A stretch of DNA of 64,000 nucleotides, from positions 1 to 64,000 of the forward strand of contig UQNQ01000006.1 of the NCBI GenBank assembly GCA_900542425.1. Direction: 5' to 3'. The notes below the pieces were generated by a model that ran no database searches, had not been told where the DNA came from, and was given only the letters and a program-made list of their open reading frames with translations. The translations under genes and the position numbers were made by a program. Origin of the DNA: an uncultured Eubacteriales bacterium. Lineage in GTDB: Bacteria > Bacillota > Clostridia > Oscillospirales > CAG-272. Shown here in pieces: positions 9,191 through 18,003 of the stretch; position 1 is the stretch's first letter; each line of letters begins with the position of its first letter.

Positions 9191-9838
9191 ATGAAATCCA
9201 TACTGGTCATTGGAATGGGAAGATTTGGTCGCCATCTTGCAAAAAAGCTCCTTGAGCTTGGAAACGACGTTATGATCGTGGATAAAGATGCATCTGTTAT
9301 CGATCAGTATTCAACCGTGTTCACGGATTCTCAGATTGCCGACTGCACAAATGAAAATGTTCTGCGGGCACTTGGCGTAAATCATTTTGATATTTGCTTT
9401 GTAGCCATCGGAGATGATTTTCAGTCATCTCTTGTGATTACGGCGCTGCTTAAGGAGATGAAAGCCAAATTTGTTGTAGCCAAAGCAAAGCAGGATATTC
9501 AGGCAAATCTTTTAATCCGGATCGGCGCGGATGAGGTCGTTTATCCCGAGAGGGAAATGGCGGAAAAGCTTGCCGTTCGTTATAATGCGTCCAATATTTT
9601 TGATTTTATTGAGTTGACGAAGGAATATGCCATTTATGAGATTCCTGTGCCGGACGCATGGCTTGGAAAGACGATATCGGAAATCAATATTCGGGCAAAA
9701 TATAAAATCAATATCATTGCCATGAAAGTGAACAATGACTTGAAACTTCTGCCGGGAGCGGATTATCGCTTTACCAATGCGGATCACATGGTGGTGATCG
9801 GCAAAGCCGCAGATGTATTTAAGCTATCTGACAAGTAA
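9191..9838 (+). CDS. ktrA: KtrA/TrkA regulatory subunit
   Basis: This 215-residue cytoplasmic RCK protein has an N-terminal Rossmann domain with GMGRFG (8-13) and an acidic residue ending beta-2 (IVDKD), which bind adenine nucleotides. The C-terminal RCK_C domain (about 135-215) is the usual c-di-AMP-binding part. It gates the KtrB channel made by the gene immediately upstream. One gene of each subunit fits a single-ring Ktr system. A terminator follows at 9922. Confidence 0.92.
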   Translation: MKSILVIGMGRFGRHLAKKLLELGNDVMIVDKDASVIDQYSTVFTDSQIADCTNENVLRALGVNHFDICFVAIGDDFQSSLVITALLKEMKAKFVVAKAKQDIQANLLIRIGADEVVYPEREMAEKLAVRYNASNIFDFIELTKEYAIYEIPVPDAWLGKTISEINIRAKYKINIIAMKVNNDLKLLPGADYRFTNADHMVVIGKAADVFKLSDK

Positions 9839-9921
9839 GATTTTATTTTAAGATTTTTGCCCATGCAGATAATAAGCATTTTTGAAAAGAAGAGCATATA
9901 TAACATAATTTTCACAAAAAC

Positions 9922-9957
9922 AAAAAGACAGCTGCTAACTTTGCAGCTGTCTTTTTT
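9922..9957 (+). terminator. Terminator after ktrA
   Basis: A 14-bp stem AAAAAGACAGCTGC with its complement, a short loop and TTTTTT. Confidence 0.9.
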
Positions 9958-10034
9958 GTTTGAAAACATATCGAAAAAGGATTCGGTAAGAATGAACAAT
10001 TTTATTGAAAGCATTTCTTGGAAGAAATATGTTT

Positions 10035-10892
10035 TCAGCGGATTTTTTTCCTTGCAAAACGCAGAAGGGAAAGCCCATAGAAAAGAATCGCTGTTCCGAC
10101 TAACACAAGGAAGCTTCCCGACGATGAAAGAACAGTATCGCCAAAGCGGAAGGATACACCCATCATCTCCTTGAATTCCGAAATCGCTTGTTCCGGAGCA
10201 CCGGCAAAAGAAGTCTCCATTGTCTGTTCCATCAGCGTTTGACGGAACAGTACTGCGGCATGAGACACTGGGAAGCATTTTACGACAAGCTGAACGGATT
10301 CCGGCAGTGAGCCAACCGGCAGATAGATTCCTGTCAGAAAGCCGATCAGCGTACCGATTATCGTACTTGCCGTGGCGAATGCATTTGTGCTTTTGAAAAA
10401 GGAAACGAGAAAAAATACCATAGAGGAATTGGTAATGGTGCAAAGTAAAATAAGACCGAAGGTCTTGATAAGTGTGCCGATATCGGGCAGTGTGCCGGCG
10501 TTTGCAAGAATATAAAGTTCAGCAAGAAAAAATGTGATAAGACTCATCAAAATTCCGATCAGAACGGCGCTGATGACATATCCGCCGAGCAGACTTCTTC
10601 CCTTGACCGGGGAGGCGATAAAATCTTTTTCGATTTTTTTCACTTTGTCATCGATCATAATGCCATAGGCACCCAGCGTTGTGGTAACAGAGGTAACGGC
10701 GAGCAGACCTGCCATCATCCAGGTATCCATAAGCTGGCGGGCTCCGTTGACATTCTGAAAACTGTCCGTCCAAACATCGCCGAGAAAAAGCGCGTAAAGT
10801 CCGATGATGATAAATACTGCCAACAAGGAAAAAAACACTGCGGCTTTATCTTTAAAAAACAATTTCAGGTTTCTGAGGGAAAATCGTATCAT
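10035..10892 (-). CDS. ABC-2 type exporter permease
   Basis: This 285-residue membrane protein has about six hydrophobic segments and the layout of ABC-2/DrrB permeases. The ATG at 10890-10892 overlaps the TGA of the ATPase gene (ATGA), and AGGAAAGGAG lies upstream, so translation is coupled. It should form the membrane half of a drug-, lipid- or peptide-type exporter with the preceding ATPase. Substrate is unknown. It is the last gene of a three-gene unit. Confidence 0.82.
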   Translation of the reverse strand: MIRFSLRNLKLFFKDKAAVFFSLLAVFIIIGLYALFLGDVWTDSFQNVNGARQLMDTWMMAGLLAVTSVTTTLGAYGIMIDDKVKKIEKDFIASPVKGRSLLGGYVISAVLIGILMSLITFFLAELYILANAGTLPDIGTLIKTFGLILLCTITNSSMVFFLVSFFKSTNAFATASTIIGTLIGFLTGIYLPVGSLPESVQLVVKCFPVSHAAVLFRQTLMEQTMETSFAGAPEQAISEFKEMMGVSFRFGDTVLSSSGSFLVLVGTAILFYGLSLLRFARKKIR

Positions 10893-11806
10893 TCCTGAAG
10901 CTCCTTTCCTGTTACAGCGAGAAATGCATCGTCCATGGTCCCGCCGATAATTTCCACACTTGTGAGCCGTTCTCGGCATATATCGAGAATCGGCAAGGCA
11001 TCTAGTGTTGAGGGAAGCTCAATGGAAACCGTATCGGCAATTCTGCGGCATGAGAAGCCGTTTTCTTCCAGAAATTTTGAGAGATGCTCCGGCTCCTTTG
11101 ATGATAAGATCAGCCGGTCTTTTGCATATTTTTCCCTGAACTCAGAGGGCGTTCCCTTGGCAGTGATTTTTCCTTTATCAATGACAACGACAAAATCCGA
11201 TTCCGCTGCTTCTTCCATATAGTGGGTTGTCAGGAAAACGGTCATGCCGTTTTGCTGTCGGAGCTGTTCAATGGTTTTCCAGATCATGCGTCTTGTTTTG
11301 GGATCAAGCCCTGTTGTCGGCTCATCAAGAAACAGAATTTTCGGGGTATGAATCAATGCGCGAGCAATGTCGCACCGGCGTTTTTGCCCTCCTGACAGCT
11401 TTCCGTACGGACGTTTCAGAAGCTCTCCGATTTCGGTAATCTCCGCGGCGCGTTCCACTGCCAGAACCAGTGATTTTCCGTGTAATCCGTAAAAGCTTCC
11501 GCGGATTTTCAGGTTATCTTCTACTGTGAGAAGTCCGTCCAGTACCCCGTCCTGAAAGACTGCGCCGATGGTTGACCGTATGGAATCATCTTCGCGTCCC
11601 AGTACATATCCGTCAACGGTTACATGGCCGGCATCTGCACGCTGAAGGGTACAAAGAATGTCGATTGTTGTGGATTTTCCGGCGCCGTTTGGACCGAGAA
11701 ACGCGAAAAGCTGTCCCTCTTCTACATAAAAATCCAATCCGCATACCGCTTCCACGTTGCCGTATGCCTTGCGGAGTCCATTTACTTCTATGATTTTCTG
11801 TTCCAT
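10889..11806 (-). CDS. ABC exporter ATPase, DrrA-like
   Basis: This 305-residue protein has Walker A GPNGAGKS (38-45), signature LSGGQKRR, Walker B ILFLDEPTTGLDP and an H-loop in FLTTHYMEEA. The C-terminal extension after about residue 220 is typical of the DrrA/antibiotic-resistance exporter family. The ATG at 11804-11806 has AGGAGG just upstream (11811-11816). A single base separates it from the stop of the sce7726-like gene, so all three genes are tightly coupled. Confidence 0.88.
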   Translation of the reverse strand: MEQKIIEVNGLRKAYGNVEAVCGLDFYVEEGQLFAFLGPNGAGKSTTIDILCTLQRADAGHVTVDGYVLGREDDSIRSTIGAVFQDGVLDGLLTVEDNLKIRGSFYGLHGKSLVLAVERAAEITEIGELLKRPYGKLSGGQKRRCDIARALIHTPKILFLDEPTTGLDPKTRRMIWKTIEQLRQQNGMTVFLTTHYMEEAAESDFVVVIDKGKITAKGTPSEFREKYAKDRLILSSKEPEHLSKFLEENGFSCRRIADTVSIELPSTLDALPILDICRERLTSVEIIGGTMDDAFLAVTGKELQE

Positions 11807-11807
11807 A

Positions 11808-12419
11808 TTATCCTCCTGAATGCGGATGCCTTTTTGATTTTGTGATGTTCTGATACCGGGTATAATCCCGTTCAAACAGCCGATCGCAAAGAAGCGGCTT
11901 CAGAATTTCCGGGGAAAGCTTTTCACAGAGCTTTGTACAGATGAATTTTTTGCTTTTGCCTGTGTATTTCGGAAGATTTTGTGTTTTTAAAATATAAGCA
12001 AGTTCATCGTACCAGAGAAGTTCTGCCTGACGCAGAATCCGACATTTTGGATTTTCAGACGGTTCCCGAAGCACTTCAAAACGGACTCCGTCCCGTACTG
12101 TCATGGAAAGAATTCCCCAATACGTCGGCACATGCTCTGCGGCACGGATATGCGTGCTTCCGGCACACAGAAAATTATAATCACAAAAGGTGTCGTATCC
12201 TTGAATCTGATTTTTCAGGCGGTCATAGCTGTCACTGTGACTTTTGATTTCTATTCCGAGAAGCCCGTCGGGACGAACCGCAATTATGTCGGCACGGACC
12301 TTCCCGATATTTTTTTCTTCGAGAAATCGGATTTTTCCGTACCGGCATTCAAAAAATTCACATAGTGCGTCACGCAAAAGGAGACTGTCTTTCCTGAATT
12401 TCCAATCATTTTCCAGCAC
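11808..12419 (-). CDS. sce7726-family nuclease-like protein
   Basis: This 203-residue protein has Asp44 in KVRADII, then GIEIKS with Glu57 and Lys59, followed by an Arg-Leu...Gln...Tyr helix and a VPTYWGIL motif. This is the signature of the sce7726 family, which resembles a PD-(D/E)XK nuclease core. GTG start with AAAGGAG eight bases upstream. It is the first gene of the operon with the ABC exporter. Nuclease activity has not been shown for most members, so the role here is open. Confidence 0.72.
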   Translation of the reverse strand: MLENDWKFRKDSLLLRDALCEFFECRYGKIRFLEEKNIGKVRADIIAVRPDGLLGIEIKSHSDSYDRLKNQIQGYDTFCDYNFLCAGSTHIRAAEHVPTYWGILSMTVRDGVRFEVLREPSENPKCRILRQAELLWYDELAYILKTQNLPKYTGKSKKFICTKLCEKLSPEILKPLLCDRLFERDYTRYQNITKSKRHPHSGG

Positions 12420-12466
12420 GAAATTTTCTCCTTTTTGAACAGATATTGTTTAAAACATTTTTCATT

Positions 12467-12495
12467 AATATATCATATCCCTTATTTGAAGTCAA
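12467..12495 (-). promoter_or_regulatory. Promoter for sce7726-ABC operon
   Basis: Minus strand: TTGACT (12490-12495), 17 bp, TATATT (12467-12472), about 45 nt before the GTG start. Confidence 0.75.
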
Positions 12496-12542
12496 GTCTC
12501 CCTTAAAAAAGAGAAGAGTAAAAATAAAATTCGAAATAAGTA

Positions 12543-12571
12543 TTGACAGATTCTAAAAGAAGCGATATACT
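12543..12571 (+). promoter_or_regulatory. Promoter for the dat / D-glutamate operon
   Basis: TTGACA (12543-12548), 17 bp, TATACT (12566-12571). It is followed by a leader of about 115 nt before dat. Confidence 0.85.
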
Positions 12572-12608
12572 GATTGATAGTTTGATAAGAAACGGAAATT
12601 CAAAATCT

Positions 12609-12655
12609 CGGACAACGGCGTTCGAAAAGGGAGTTTTCCTGCGCCTTTTTGTCCG
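12609..12655 (+). promoter_or_regulatory. Leader hairpin upstream of dat
   Basis: CGGACA and GGCG (12609-12620) pair with CGCC and TGTCCG (12642-12655) around a 21-base loop. It sits in the leader between promoter and dat and could influence readthrough or stability. No known riboswitch pattern was recognised. Confidence 0.4.
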
Positions 12656-12691
12656 GGATTTATTTTATTTGAATAGACTTAGGAGGAACTT

Positions 12692-13534
12692 ATGAAAACT
12701 CTCGGATATTACAACGGGAAATTTGATGAGCTGGAAAAGATGACTGTGCCTATGCTAGACCGCGTCTGCTATTTCGGAGACGGAATCTATGATGCAACCT
12801 ACAGCAGGAATCACATTATTTATGCATTGGATGAGCATATTGACCGCTTTTATAACAGCGCGGCCTTGCTGGATATCCATATCCCGCATACGAAAGAGGA
12901 AATGAAAGCGATCCTCTGCGAGATGGTGAAAAAGGTCGATGACGGTTCGCAGTTTGTTTATATTCAAGCAACGCGCGGTACCGGAATTCGGAATCATGTG
13001 TATGATAAGAATGAAAAGGCGAATATCTGGATCATGCTCAGACCTGCAAATGTCAAAAATACATATGAGAAAATAAAGTTGATTACCCTTGAGGATAAAA
13101 GGTTTCTTTACTGTAATATCAAGACGCTGAATTTGATTCCGAGTGTACTGTATGCAAATCAGACAGAAGAGGCTGGCTGCGGAGAGGCAGTTCTGCATCG
13201 CGGTGAGCGTGTGACGGAATGCGCGCATAGCAATGTGTCTATCTTAAAGGACGGCGTTTTCAAAACGGCACCGACGGATGAATATATCCTGCCGGGAATT
13301 GCCCGCGCTCATCTGATTGAAATGTGCAGACGCTTTGGAATTCCTGTTGACGAAACACCGTTTACCGTTTCCGAGATGATGGCGGCAGACGAGGTGATTG
13401 TTTCGAGTTCCGGTTCTTTTTGCCTTGCCGCATCTGAAATTGACGGAAAACCCGTCGGAGGAAAAGCGCCGGAGCTTTTAAAAAAGCTTCAGGATGCACT
13501 GGTCGAAGATTTTCTGACGAAAACCGCTCTTTGA
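12692..13534 (+). CDS. dat: D-amino acid aminotransferase (class IV)
   Basis: This 280-residue fold-type IV PLP enzyme interconverts D-alanine + 2-oxoglutarate and pyruvate + D-glutamate. Lys144 in CNIKTLN is the PLP lysine and Glu176 in VTECAHSN contacts the cofactor ring. The Arg100-x-His102 pair matches the substrate carboxylate trap typical of D-amino acid rather than branched-chain transaminases. AGGAGG lies nine bases before the ATG. It leads the operon that ends with alanine racemase, which supplies D-alanine. A hairpin terminator follows at 13549, so the later genes may be expressed at a lower level. Confidence 0.9.
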   Translation: MKTLGYYNGKFDELEKMTVPMLDRVCYFGDGIYDATYSRNHIIYALDEHIDRFYNSAALLDIHIPHTKEEMKAILCEMVKKVDDGSQFVYIQATRGTGIRNHVYDKNEKANIWIMLRPANVKNTYEKIKLITLEDKRFLYCNIKTLNLIPSVLYANQTEEAGCGEAVLHRGERVTECAHSNVSILKDGVFKTAPTDEYILPGIARAHLIEMCRRFGIPVDETPFTVSEMMAADEVIVSSSGSFCLAASEIDGKPVGGKAPELLKKLQDALVEDFLTKTAL

Positions 13535-13548
13535 ATTCTGTGCGGGTC

Positions 13549-13583
13549 TGACCTCGGTATCCCGCGGATGCCGGGGTCATTTT
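13549..13583 (+). terminator. Terminator or attenuator between dat and DUF4392
   Basis: A 14-bp stem (13549-13562 with 13566-13579, two G-T pairs), a CGC loop and TTTT. No new promoter was seen downstream, so partial readthrough is likely. Confidence 0.7.
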
Positions 13584-13638
13584 CAGTATGAAAATCTCAT
13601 TTGTAAAAATTGGCTGTGAAATCAGGGAGAAAAAGACA

Positions 13639-14718
13639 ATGACACAAAAAGAGCTTACCATTCAAAATCTTGGGCAAAGTCTCGATGACTTAATGAATCT
13701 GGATCCGCGGGGGTACGGCGTCTGTAAGATTCTATATGATGCTTCACGCCGTTATACCGGTGAGCCTCTCACGGCAAATGCCGCAAAAAAGCTGAAAGCG
13801 GCGCTGATACCGGGAGATTATGTATATATAATAACGGGTTTCGTTCTTCGTCCGTTTGCATCGGCTGAAACAGACGGTATTATCGGTTCTATCCTGCTCG
13901 CGCGTTCTCTTGTCAAGGCATTTGACGTAAGACCGGTTATTGTTTGCCAGGAAGAAAACATTCCGGCTGTCAAAGGCTTATCAAGGCTTGTGGGACTGCA
14001 TTTTTTTGATTCTGTTGAAAAAATGGGAGATATACCGGCATCTCTTGCGTATTACGCTTTTACAAAAGACAGCAGCAAAGCAGATGCTGAAGCGGAAGCG
14101 CTTCTTCGCTCCTGTATGCCCAAAGCGGTGATTACAGTGGAGGCACCCGGTGCGAACGAAAAAGGATATTACCATAATGCGATAGGGCAGGATATTACGC
14201 CTTTGGAAGCTAAAATGGATGTTTTGTTTGAGAAACTGATAAAGGCGGGTGTACTTAATCTTTCCATTGGAGACCTTGGAAATGAAATCGGAATGGGAAC
14301 GATTGGAGAGTCGCTTCGCTGTTATATTCCCTATGCAGGCGAAGGAGAATGTGCATGCGGCTGTGGAGGAGGGCTTGCCGTTCGTACAAGCGCGGACAAT
14401 ATTATTACCGCTACTACCTCGGATTGGGGTTGCTATGGACTTTGCGCCATGATCGCTTTCCTTTGCGGTGATCTTGATATTTTTCATGATGCCGCGCTTC
14501 AGGTCGAGGCAATGCAGCGTGCTGCTGACTGTGGGATGATCGATATGTACGGCTGGACGGTTCCTGCGATTGACGGAATCGGAAAAGAACTGAATTGTTC
14601 CATTGTCACATCCATGCGGGAATGTGTGCGTTATTCTATGTGTCTTGAAAAAACTTGTGCAAAGTGGTTTGAAAAAACCATTGAAAAGGGCTATTTTGAG
14701 AAAAAGGAGTCTACGTGA
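13639..14718 (+). CDS. DUF4392 protein (D-glutamate cyclase C-terminal-like)
   Basis: This 359-residue soluble protein matches the DUF4392 pattern: ITGFVLRP (65-72) with TDGIIG shortly after, EAPGANEKGYYHN (168-180), GDLGNEIGMG (211-220) and TTSDWGCYG (269-277). The same family forms the C-terminal half of animal mitochondrial D-glutamate cyclase (DGLUCY), which converts D-glutamate to 5-oxo-D-proline. The ATG at 13639 follows AGGGAGA; an earlier ATG at 13588 has none. Its stop overlaps the pxpB start (TGATG). The DUF1445 half of DGLUCY is encoded three genes later, so the pair may form a two-subunit cyclase; that is inference. Confidence 0.85.
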   Translation: MTQKELTIQNLGQSLDDLMNLDPRGYGVCKILYDASRRYTGEPLTANAAKKLKAALIPGDYVYIITGFVLRPFASAETDGIIGSILLARSLVKAFDVRPVIVCQEENIPAVKGLSRLVGLHFFDSVEKMGDIPASLAYYAFTKDSSKADAEAEALLRSCMPKAVITVEAPGANEKGYYHNAIGQDITPLEAKMDVLFEKLIKAGVLNLSIGDLGNEIGMGTIGESLRCYIPYAGEGECACGCGGGLAVRTSADNIITATTSDWGCYGLCAMIAFLCGDLDIFHDAALQVEAMQRAADCGMIDMYGWTVPAIDGIGKELNCSIVTSMRECVRYSMCLEKTCAKWFEKTIEKGYFEKKEST

Positions 14719-15446
14719 TGTCGGATTATCGGATTCTGCCGTGCGGGGATGCGGCGCTCACTGTGGTATTGGGGGACGAGATCTCGGAGGAGACGGGCGG
14801 ACGTGTACGTGCGCTTGTTTCTGCGTTGACAAAGGCAAGAACGCGGGGAATTGTCGATATCATTCCTGCGTTCTGCTCGCTGACCATATGTTACCGGCCA
14901 TCGGACATTTCTTATGAGAAGCTTTGCCGATATATCCGGAGAGCAATGAATCAGGCACGGCAGAATGTGATTTCCATGCGCAGGATCCATCGGATTCCTG
15001 TCTGCTACGGCGGAGAATTTGGTCCCGATCTCTCGGATGTCGCGTCTATGGCCGGCATTTCGGAAAAAGAGGTCGTGATACGTCACAGTACGCGCGATTA
15101 TCTGATTTATATGCTTGGATTCTTACCCGGTTTTCCGTATCTCGGCGGACTTGACATGTCGATTGCGGCTCCGAGGCTTGATAGCCCAAGGCAGGTTATT
15201 CCATGCGGCTCGGTCGGCATCGGCGGCTCACAAACAGGAATTTATCCGATGGAATCTCCCGGCGGATGGCGTTTAATCGGCAGAACCCCTTTGCGTCTAT
15301 ACGATCCTTCGCGCACGCCGCCGGTACTGTATGCTGCCGGCGACTATATCCGGTTTGAACCGATTGACCGCGCAAGGTATGATGAAATTGCCCGTGCCGT
15401 CGATAGCGGAACATATCAGCATTCCATTACGGAGGAAACGGTATGA
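14718..15446 (+). CDS. pxpB: 5-oxoprolinase subunit PxpB (KipI family)
   Basis: This 242-residue protein has the KipI/PxpB hallmarks LGFLPGFPYLGG (near 135) and GSVGIGGSQTGIYP followed by SPGGWRLIGRTP. With PxpA and PxpC it forms the ATP-dependent prokaryotic 5-oxoprolinase that opens 5-oxoproline to glutamate. AAGGAG (14704-14709) lies eight bases before the ATG at 14718; its start and the previous stop share a base, and its own stop overlaps pxpC by four. The KipI role as an inhibitor of the sporulation kinase KinA in Bacillus is an alternative, but the gene context favours 5-oxoprolinase. Confidence 0.9.
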   Translation: MSDYRILPCGDAALTVVLGDEISEETGGRVRALVSALTKARTRGIVDIIPAFCSLTICYRPSDISYEKLCRYIRRAMNQARQNVISMRRIHRIPVCYGGEFGPDLSDVASMAGISEKEVVIRHSTRDYLIYMLGFLPGFPYLGGLDMSIAAPRLDSPRQVIPCGSVGIGGSQTGIYPMESPGGWRLIGRTPLRLYDPSRTPPVLYAAGDYIRFEPIDRARYDEIARAVDSGTYQHSITEETV

Positions 15447-16384
15447 GTATACAAATTCTTTCTCCGGGACCTTTGACGACCGTTCAGGATCTCGGACGAT
15501 ATGGTTATATGAAGGATGGCTTTGGTGCTTCCGGAGTGATGGATGCCCGTGCTGCATCCATTGCCAATCTGCTTGTGGGAAACGACAGAAATTCTGCTGT
15601 TCTTGAGATGACATGGATGGGGATTACCGCAAGGGTAATGGATCGTGCGGTCATTGCTTTCGCCGGAGGGGATTTTGCTCCGAAAATCAATGGTGTTCCG
15701 GTGCCGATGCTTTGTGCGCTTTCCGTTTTACCGGGAGATGAAATCTCAGTTGGCTTTGCCGTATCCGGCTGTCGGTGCTATCTTGCAGTGCGTGGCGGAT
15801 TTGATGTGCCTGTTGTGATGGGCAGCCGAAGCACCAATATCAAATGCCGCCTCGGAGGTTTTGAGGGACGCAAGCTTGCGGCTGGTGACATTTTGCCGGT
15901 CATACCGGTCAGTTCGTTCTCTGAAAAGGAACTTCCATGCCGTAAGCTATCCTATCTGCCGTATTTTGAAAACGGCAGATGTTCCGTGCGTGCGGTCCCC
16001 GGACCGGAGGATACTCGTTTTTCCGCGGATGCGCAGCATATCTTTTTTACGGAAGAATATACCGTAACGCCTGCGTCTGATCGAATGGGCATGCGCCTTG
16101 ACGGAGCACCGGTCCTTTCAGAGCGCGGTGTCGATATCATTTCCGGCGGCATTGCGGCGGGAAGTGTTCAGATTCCGCCGAACGGCAAGCCGATTATTTT
16201 GCTTGCAGACCGACAGACAACGGGTGGTTATGCGAAAATCGCAACAGTGATTACTGCCGATATTCCGATTTTAGCGCAGACAAAGCCGGGAGATAAAATA
16301 TCATTTATCCGGTGTTCGCTGAAAGAAGCCCAAAATGCTGCGCGCAGAGAAGAAAAACAGTTATCCGGAATTCATTTCCGGTGA
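15443..16384 (+). CDS. pxpC: 5-oxoprolinase subunit PxpC (KipA / biotin-dependent carboxyltransferase family)
   Basis: This 313-residue protein starts with GPLTTVQDLGRYGY, the characteristic N-terminus of PxpC/KipA, and has SDRMGMRLDG and a late DRQTTGGY motif. It overlaps pxpB by ATGA, so the two subunits are translationally coupled as expected for a complex. Automatic pipelines often call this family urea amidolyase- or allophanate hydrolase-like; no biotin domain or carboxylase is nearby, which argues against that. Confidence 0.9.
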   Translation: MSIQILSPGPLTTVQDLGRYGYMKDGFGASGVMDARAASIANLLVGNDRNSAVLEMTWMGITARVMDRAVIAFAGGDFAPKINGVPVPMLCALSVLPGDEISVGFAVSGCRCYLAVRGGFDVPVVMGSRSTNIKCRLGGFEGRKLAAGDILPVIPVSSFSEKELPCRKLSYLPYFENGRCSVRAVPGPEDTRFSADAQHIFFTEEYTVTPASDRMGMRLDGAPVLSERGVDIISGGIAAGSVQIPPNGKPIILLADRQTTGGYAKIATVITADIPILAQTKPGDKISFIRCSLKEAQNAARREEKQLSGIHFR

Positions 16385-16396
16385 ACGGAGGAAAAT

Positions 16397-17197
16397 ATGG
16401 ATGTGAAGATGAATCCTTATGCCAAGGAACACCCTGAGCTTGTGCGGGCTTTGATCCGAGAAGGAAAGCTTGCAGGGCAGACGTCCGGTATGTGCGAGGG
16501 CTATGCGCAGGCGAATCTCTGTGTGCTTCCCCGCGAATATGCGTATGATTTTCTGTTGTTTACCATGCGAAATCCAAGGGCATGTCCGGTTCTTGAAGTT
16601 TCGGATGTCGGCTCCCGCATGCTGCGCGTCATTGCCCAAAATGCCGATATCGCAACGGATTTTCCTAAATACCGGATTTACCGGAACGGCATTCTGGAAG
16701 AAGAAACCACAGATATTTCCGGGATTTGGCAGGATGACTTTGTCAGCTTTTTTATCGGATGCAGCTTTTCTTTTGAGGCAGCGCTTTTAGAGGCGGATAT
16801 CCCGGTAAGGCATATAGAAGAGGGATGCAATGTCCCGATGTATCTTACCAATATTTCCTGTGTTCCTGCCGGGATTTTTCATGGGAATATGGTAGTCAGC
16901 ATGCGTCCGATGACGCCTGAGAATGCTATCCGCGCGTCGATTATTACGGCCGGCATGCCGCGTGTACACGGTGCGCCTATCCATTTCGGCGATCCTGCGG
17001 CAATTGGGATTTCCGATCTTTCCAAACCGGATTTCGGCGACTTTGTCACCGTTCGGGATGGAGAAATTCCGGTATTTTGGCCCTGCGGCGTCACGCCGCA
17101 GGCGGCGGTGATGGCGGCAAGACCTTCTCTTGCCATTACGCACGCACCGGGACATATGTTTATTACGGATATAAAAAACAGCGCATTGAAAAATTGA
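16397..17197 (+). CDS. DUF1445 putative hydro-lyase / D-glutamate cyclase family
   Basis: This 266-residue protein carries the full DUF1445 signature: GQTSGMCEGYAQANLCVLP (27-45), FIGCSFSFE, VPMYLTNI, VVSMRPMTPE, HGAPIHFGDP, FWPCGVTPQ and ITHAPGHMFITD at the end. DUF1445 forms the N-terminal half of animal D-glutamate cyclase. In bacteria it is usually a stand-alone putative hydro-lyase. Here it sits between pxpC (12 bp upstream) and pxpA, in one operon with the DUF4392 gene. It may catalyse or complete the D-glutamate to 5-oxoproline step; the division of labour with DUF4392 is unknown. Confidence 0.9.
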   Translation: MDVKMNPYAKEHPELVRALIREGKLAGQTSGMCEGYAQANLCVLPREYAYDFLLFTMRNPRACPVLEVSDVGSRMLRVIAQNADIATDFPKYRIYRNGILEEETTDISGIWQDDFVSFFIGCSFSFEAALLEADIPVRHIEEGCNVPMYLTNISCVPAGIFHGNMVVSMRPMTPENAIRASIITAGMPRVHGAPIHFGDPAAIGISDLSKPDFGDFVTVRDGEIPVFWPCGVTPQAAVMAARPSLAITHAPGHMFITDIKNSALKN

Positions 17198-17223
17198 TAG
17201 TGAAGCGATGTTCGGAGGATATT

Positions 17224-17994
17224 ATGCTTAAAATCGATCTTAATTGCGATCTTGGAGAAAGCTTTGGCGTTTATACGATCGGAATGGACGAAGACGTTCT
17301 TCCCTTGATTACATCGGCAAATATCGCCTGCGGTTTTCATGCATCCGATCCTGTGACTATGGCAAAAACCGTGCGGCTGGCAGCAGACCGCGGTGTCTCT
17401 ATAGGAGCGCATCCCGGCTTTCCTGACCTTCTTGGCTTTGGCAGACGGAACATGAATGTTTCCCCGTCGGAGGCGAAAGCCTATATACAATATCAGATAG
17501 GAGCGCTTTCTGCCTTTGCGAAATCGTGCGGAGTACGGCTTTCTCATGTCAAGCCGCACGGTGCGCTATATAATATGGCAGGCAAGGATATGCGTCTTGC
17601 CGAAGCAATATGTGAAGGAATCGCCGAGCTGGATGAATCTTTGATTCTTTTGGCGCTTTCCGGATCGGCTATGATTGAAGCAGCCAAGAGAAAAGGACTG
17701 CGTGCAGCAAGAGAAGTTTTCGCAGACCGTGCCTATGAGCCGGATGGGTCTCTTGTCGCAAGGACAAAACCGGGAGCGGTGATTGCGGATGAGAATGAAG
17801 CGGCTTTCCGTGTCATTCGAATGATTCAGGAGAAAAAAGTCCGTGCTGTGGATGGCACGGATCTGGATATAGAAGCGGACTCCGTTTGTATCCACGGAGA
17901 CAGCATACATGCGCTTGAATTCGCGAAAAAGCTGAGAGCTTCGTTTTCGGCTGCGGGAATAGAAGCGGCTCCGCTGAAAGATATTGTTTTGTGA
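17224..17994 (+). CDS. pxpA: 5-oxoprolinase subunit PxpA (LamB/YcsF family)
   Basis: This 256-residue TIM-barrel-like protein has DLNCDLGESFG (4-14), NIACGFHASDP, GAHPGFPD and HVKPHGALYN, the LamB/YcsF hallmarks. It completes the PxpABC 5-oxoprolinase with the two genes upstream. The ATG at 17224 follows CGGAGG; longer in-frame extensions overlap the DUF1445 gene and have no site. In many genomes pxpA is adjacent to pxpBC; here DUF1445 is inserted between them. Confidence 0.92.
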   Translation: MLKIDLNCDLGESFGVYTIGMDEDVLPLITSANIACGFHASDPVTMAKTVRLAADRGVSIGAHPGFPDLLGFGRRNMNVSPSEAKAYIQYQIGALSAFAKSCGVRLSHVKPHGALYNMAGKDMRLAEAICEGIAELDESLILLALSGSAMIEAAKRKGLRAAREVFADRAYEPDGSLVARTKPGAVIADENEAAFRVIRMIQEKKVRAVDGTDLDIEADSVCIHGDSIHALEFAKKLRASFSAAGIEAAPLKDIVL

Positions 17995-18003
17995 GGCTGA
18001 GAA

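Noticed and set aside
15443..16384. Urea amidolyase / allophanate hydrolase subunit
   Set aside because: PxpC is often mislabelled this way; the PxpA and PxpB partners are in the same operon and no biotin carboxylase is present.
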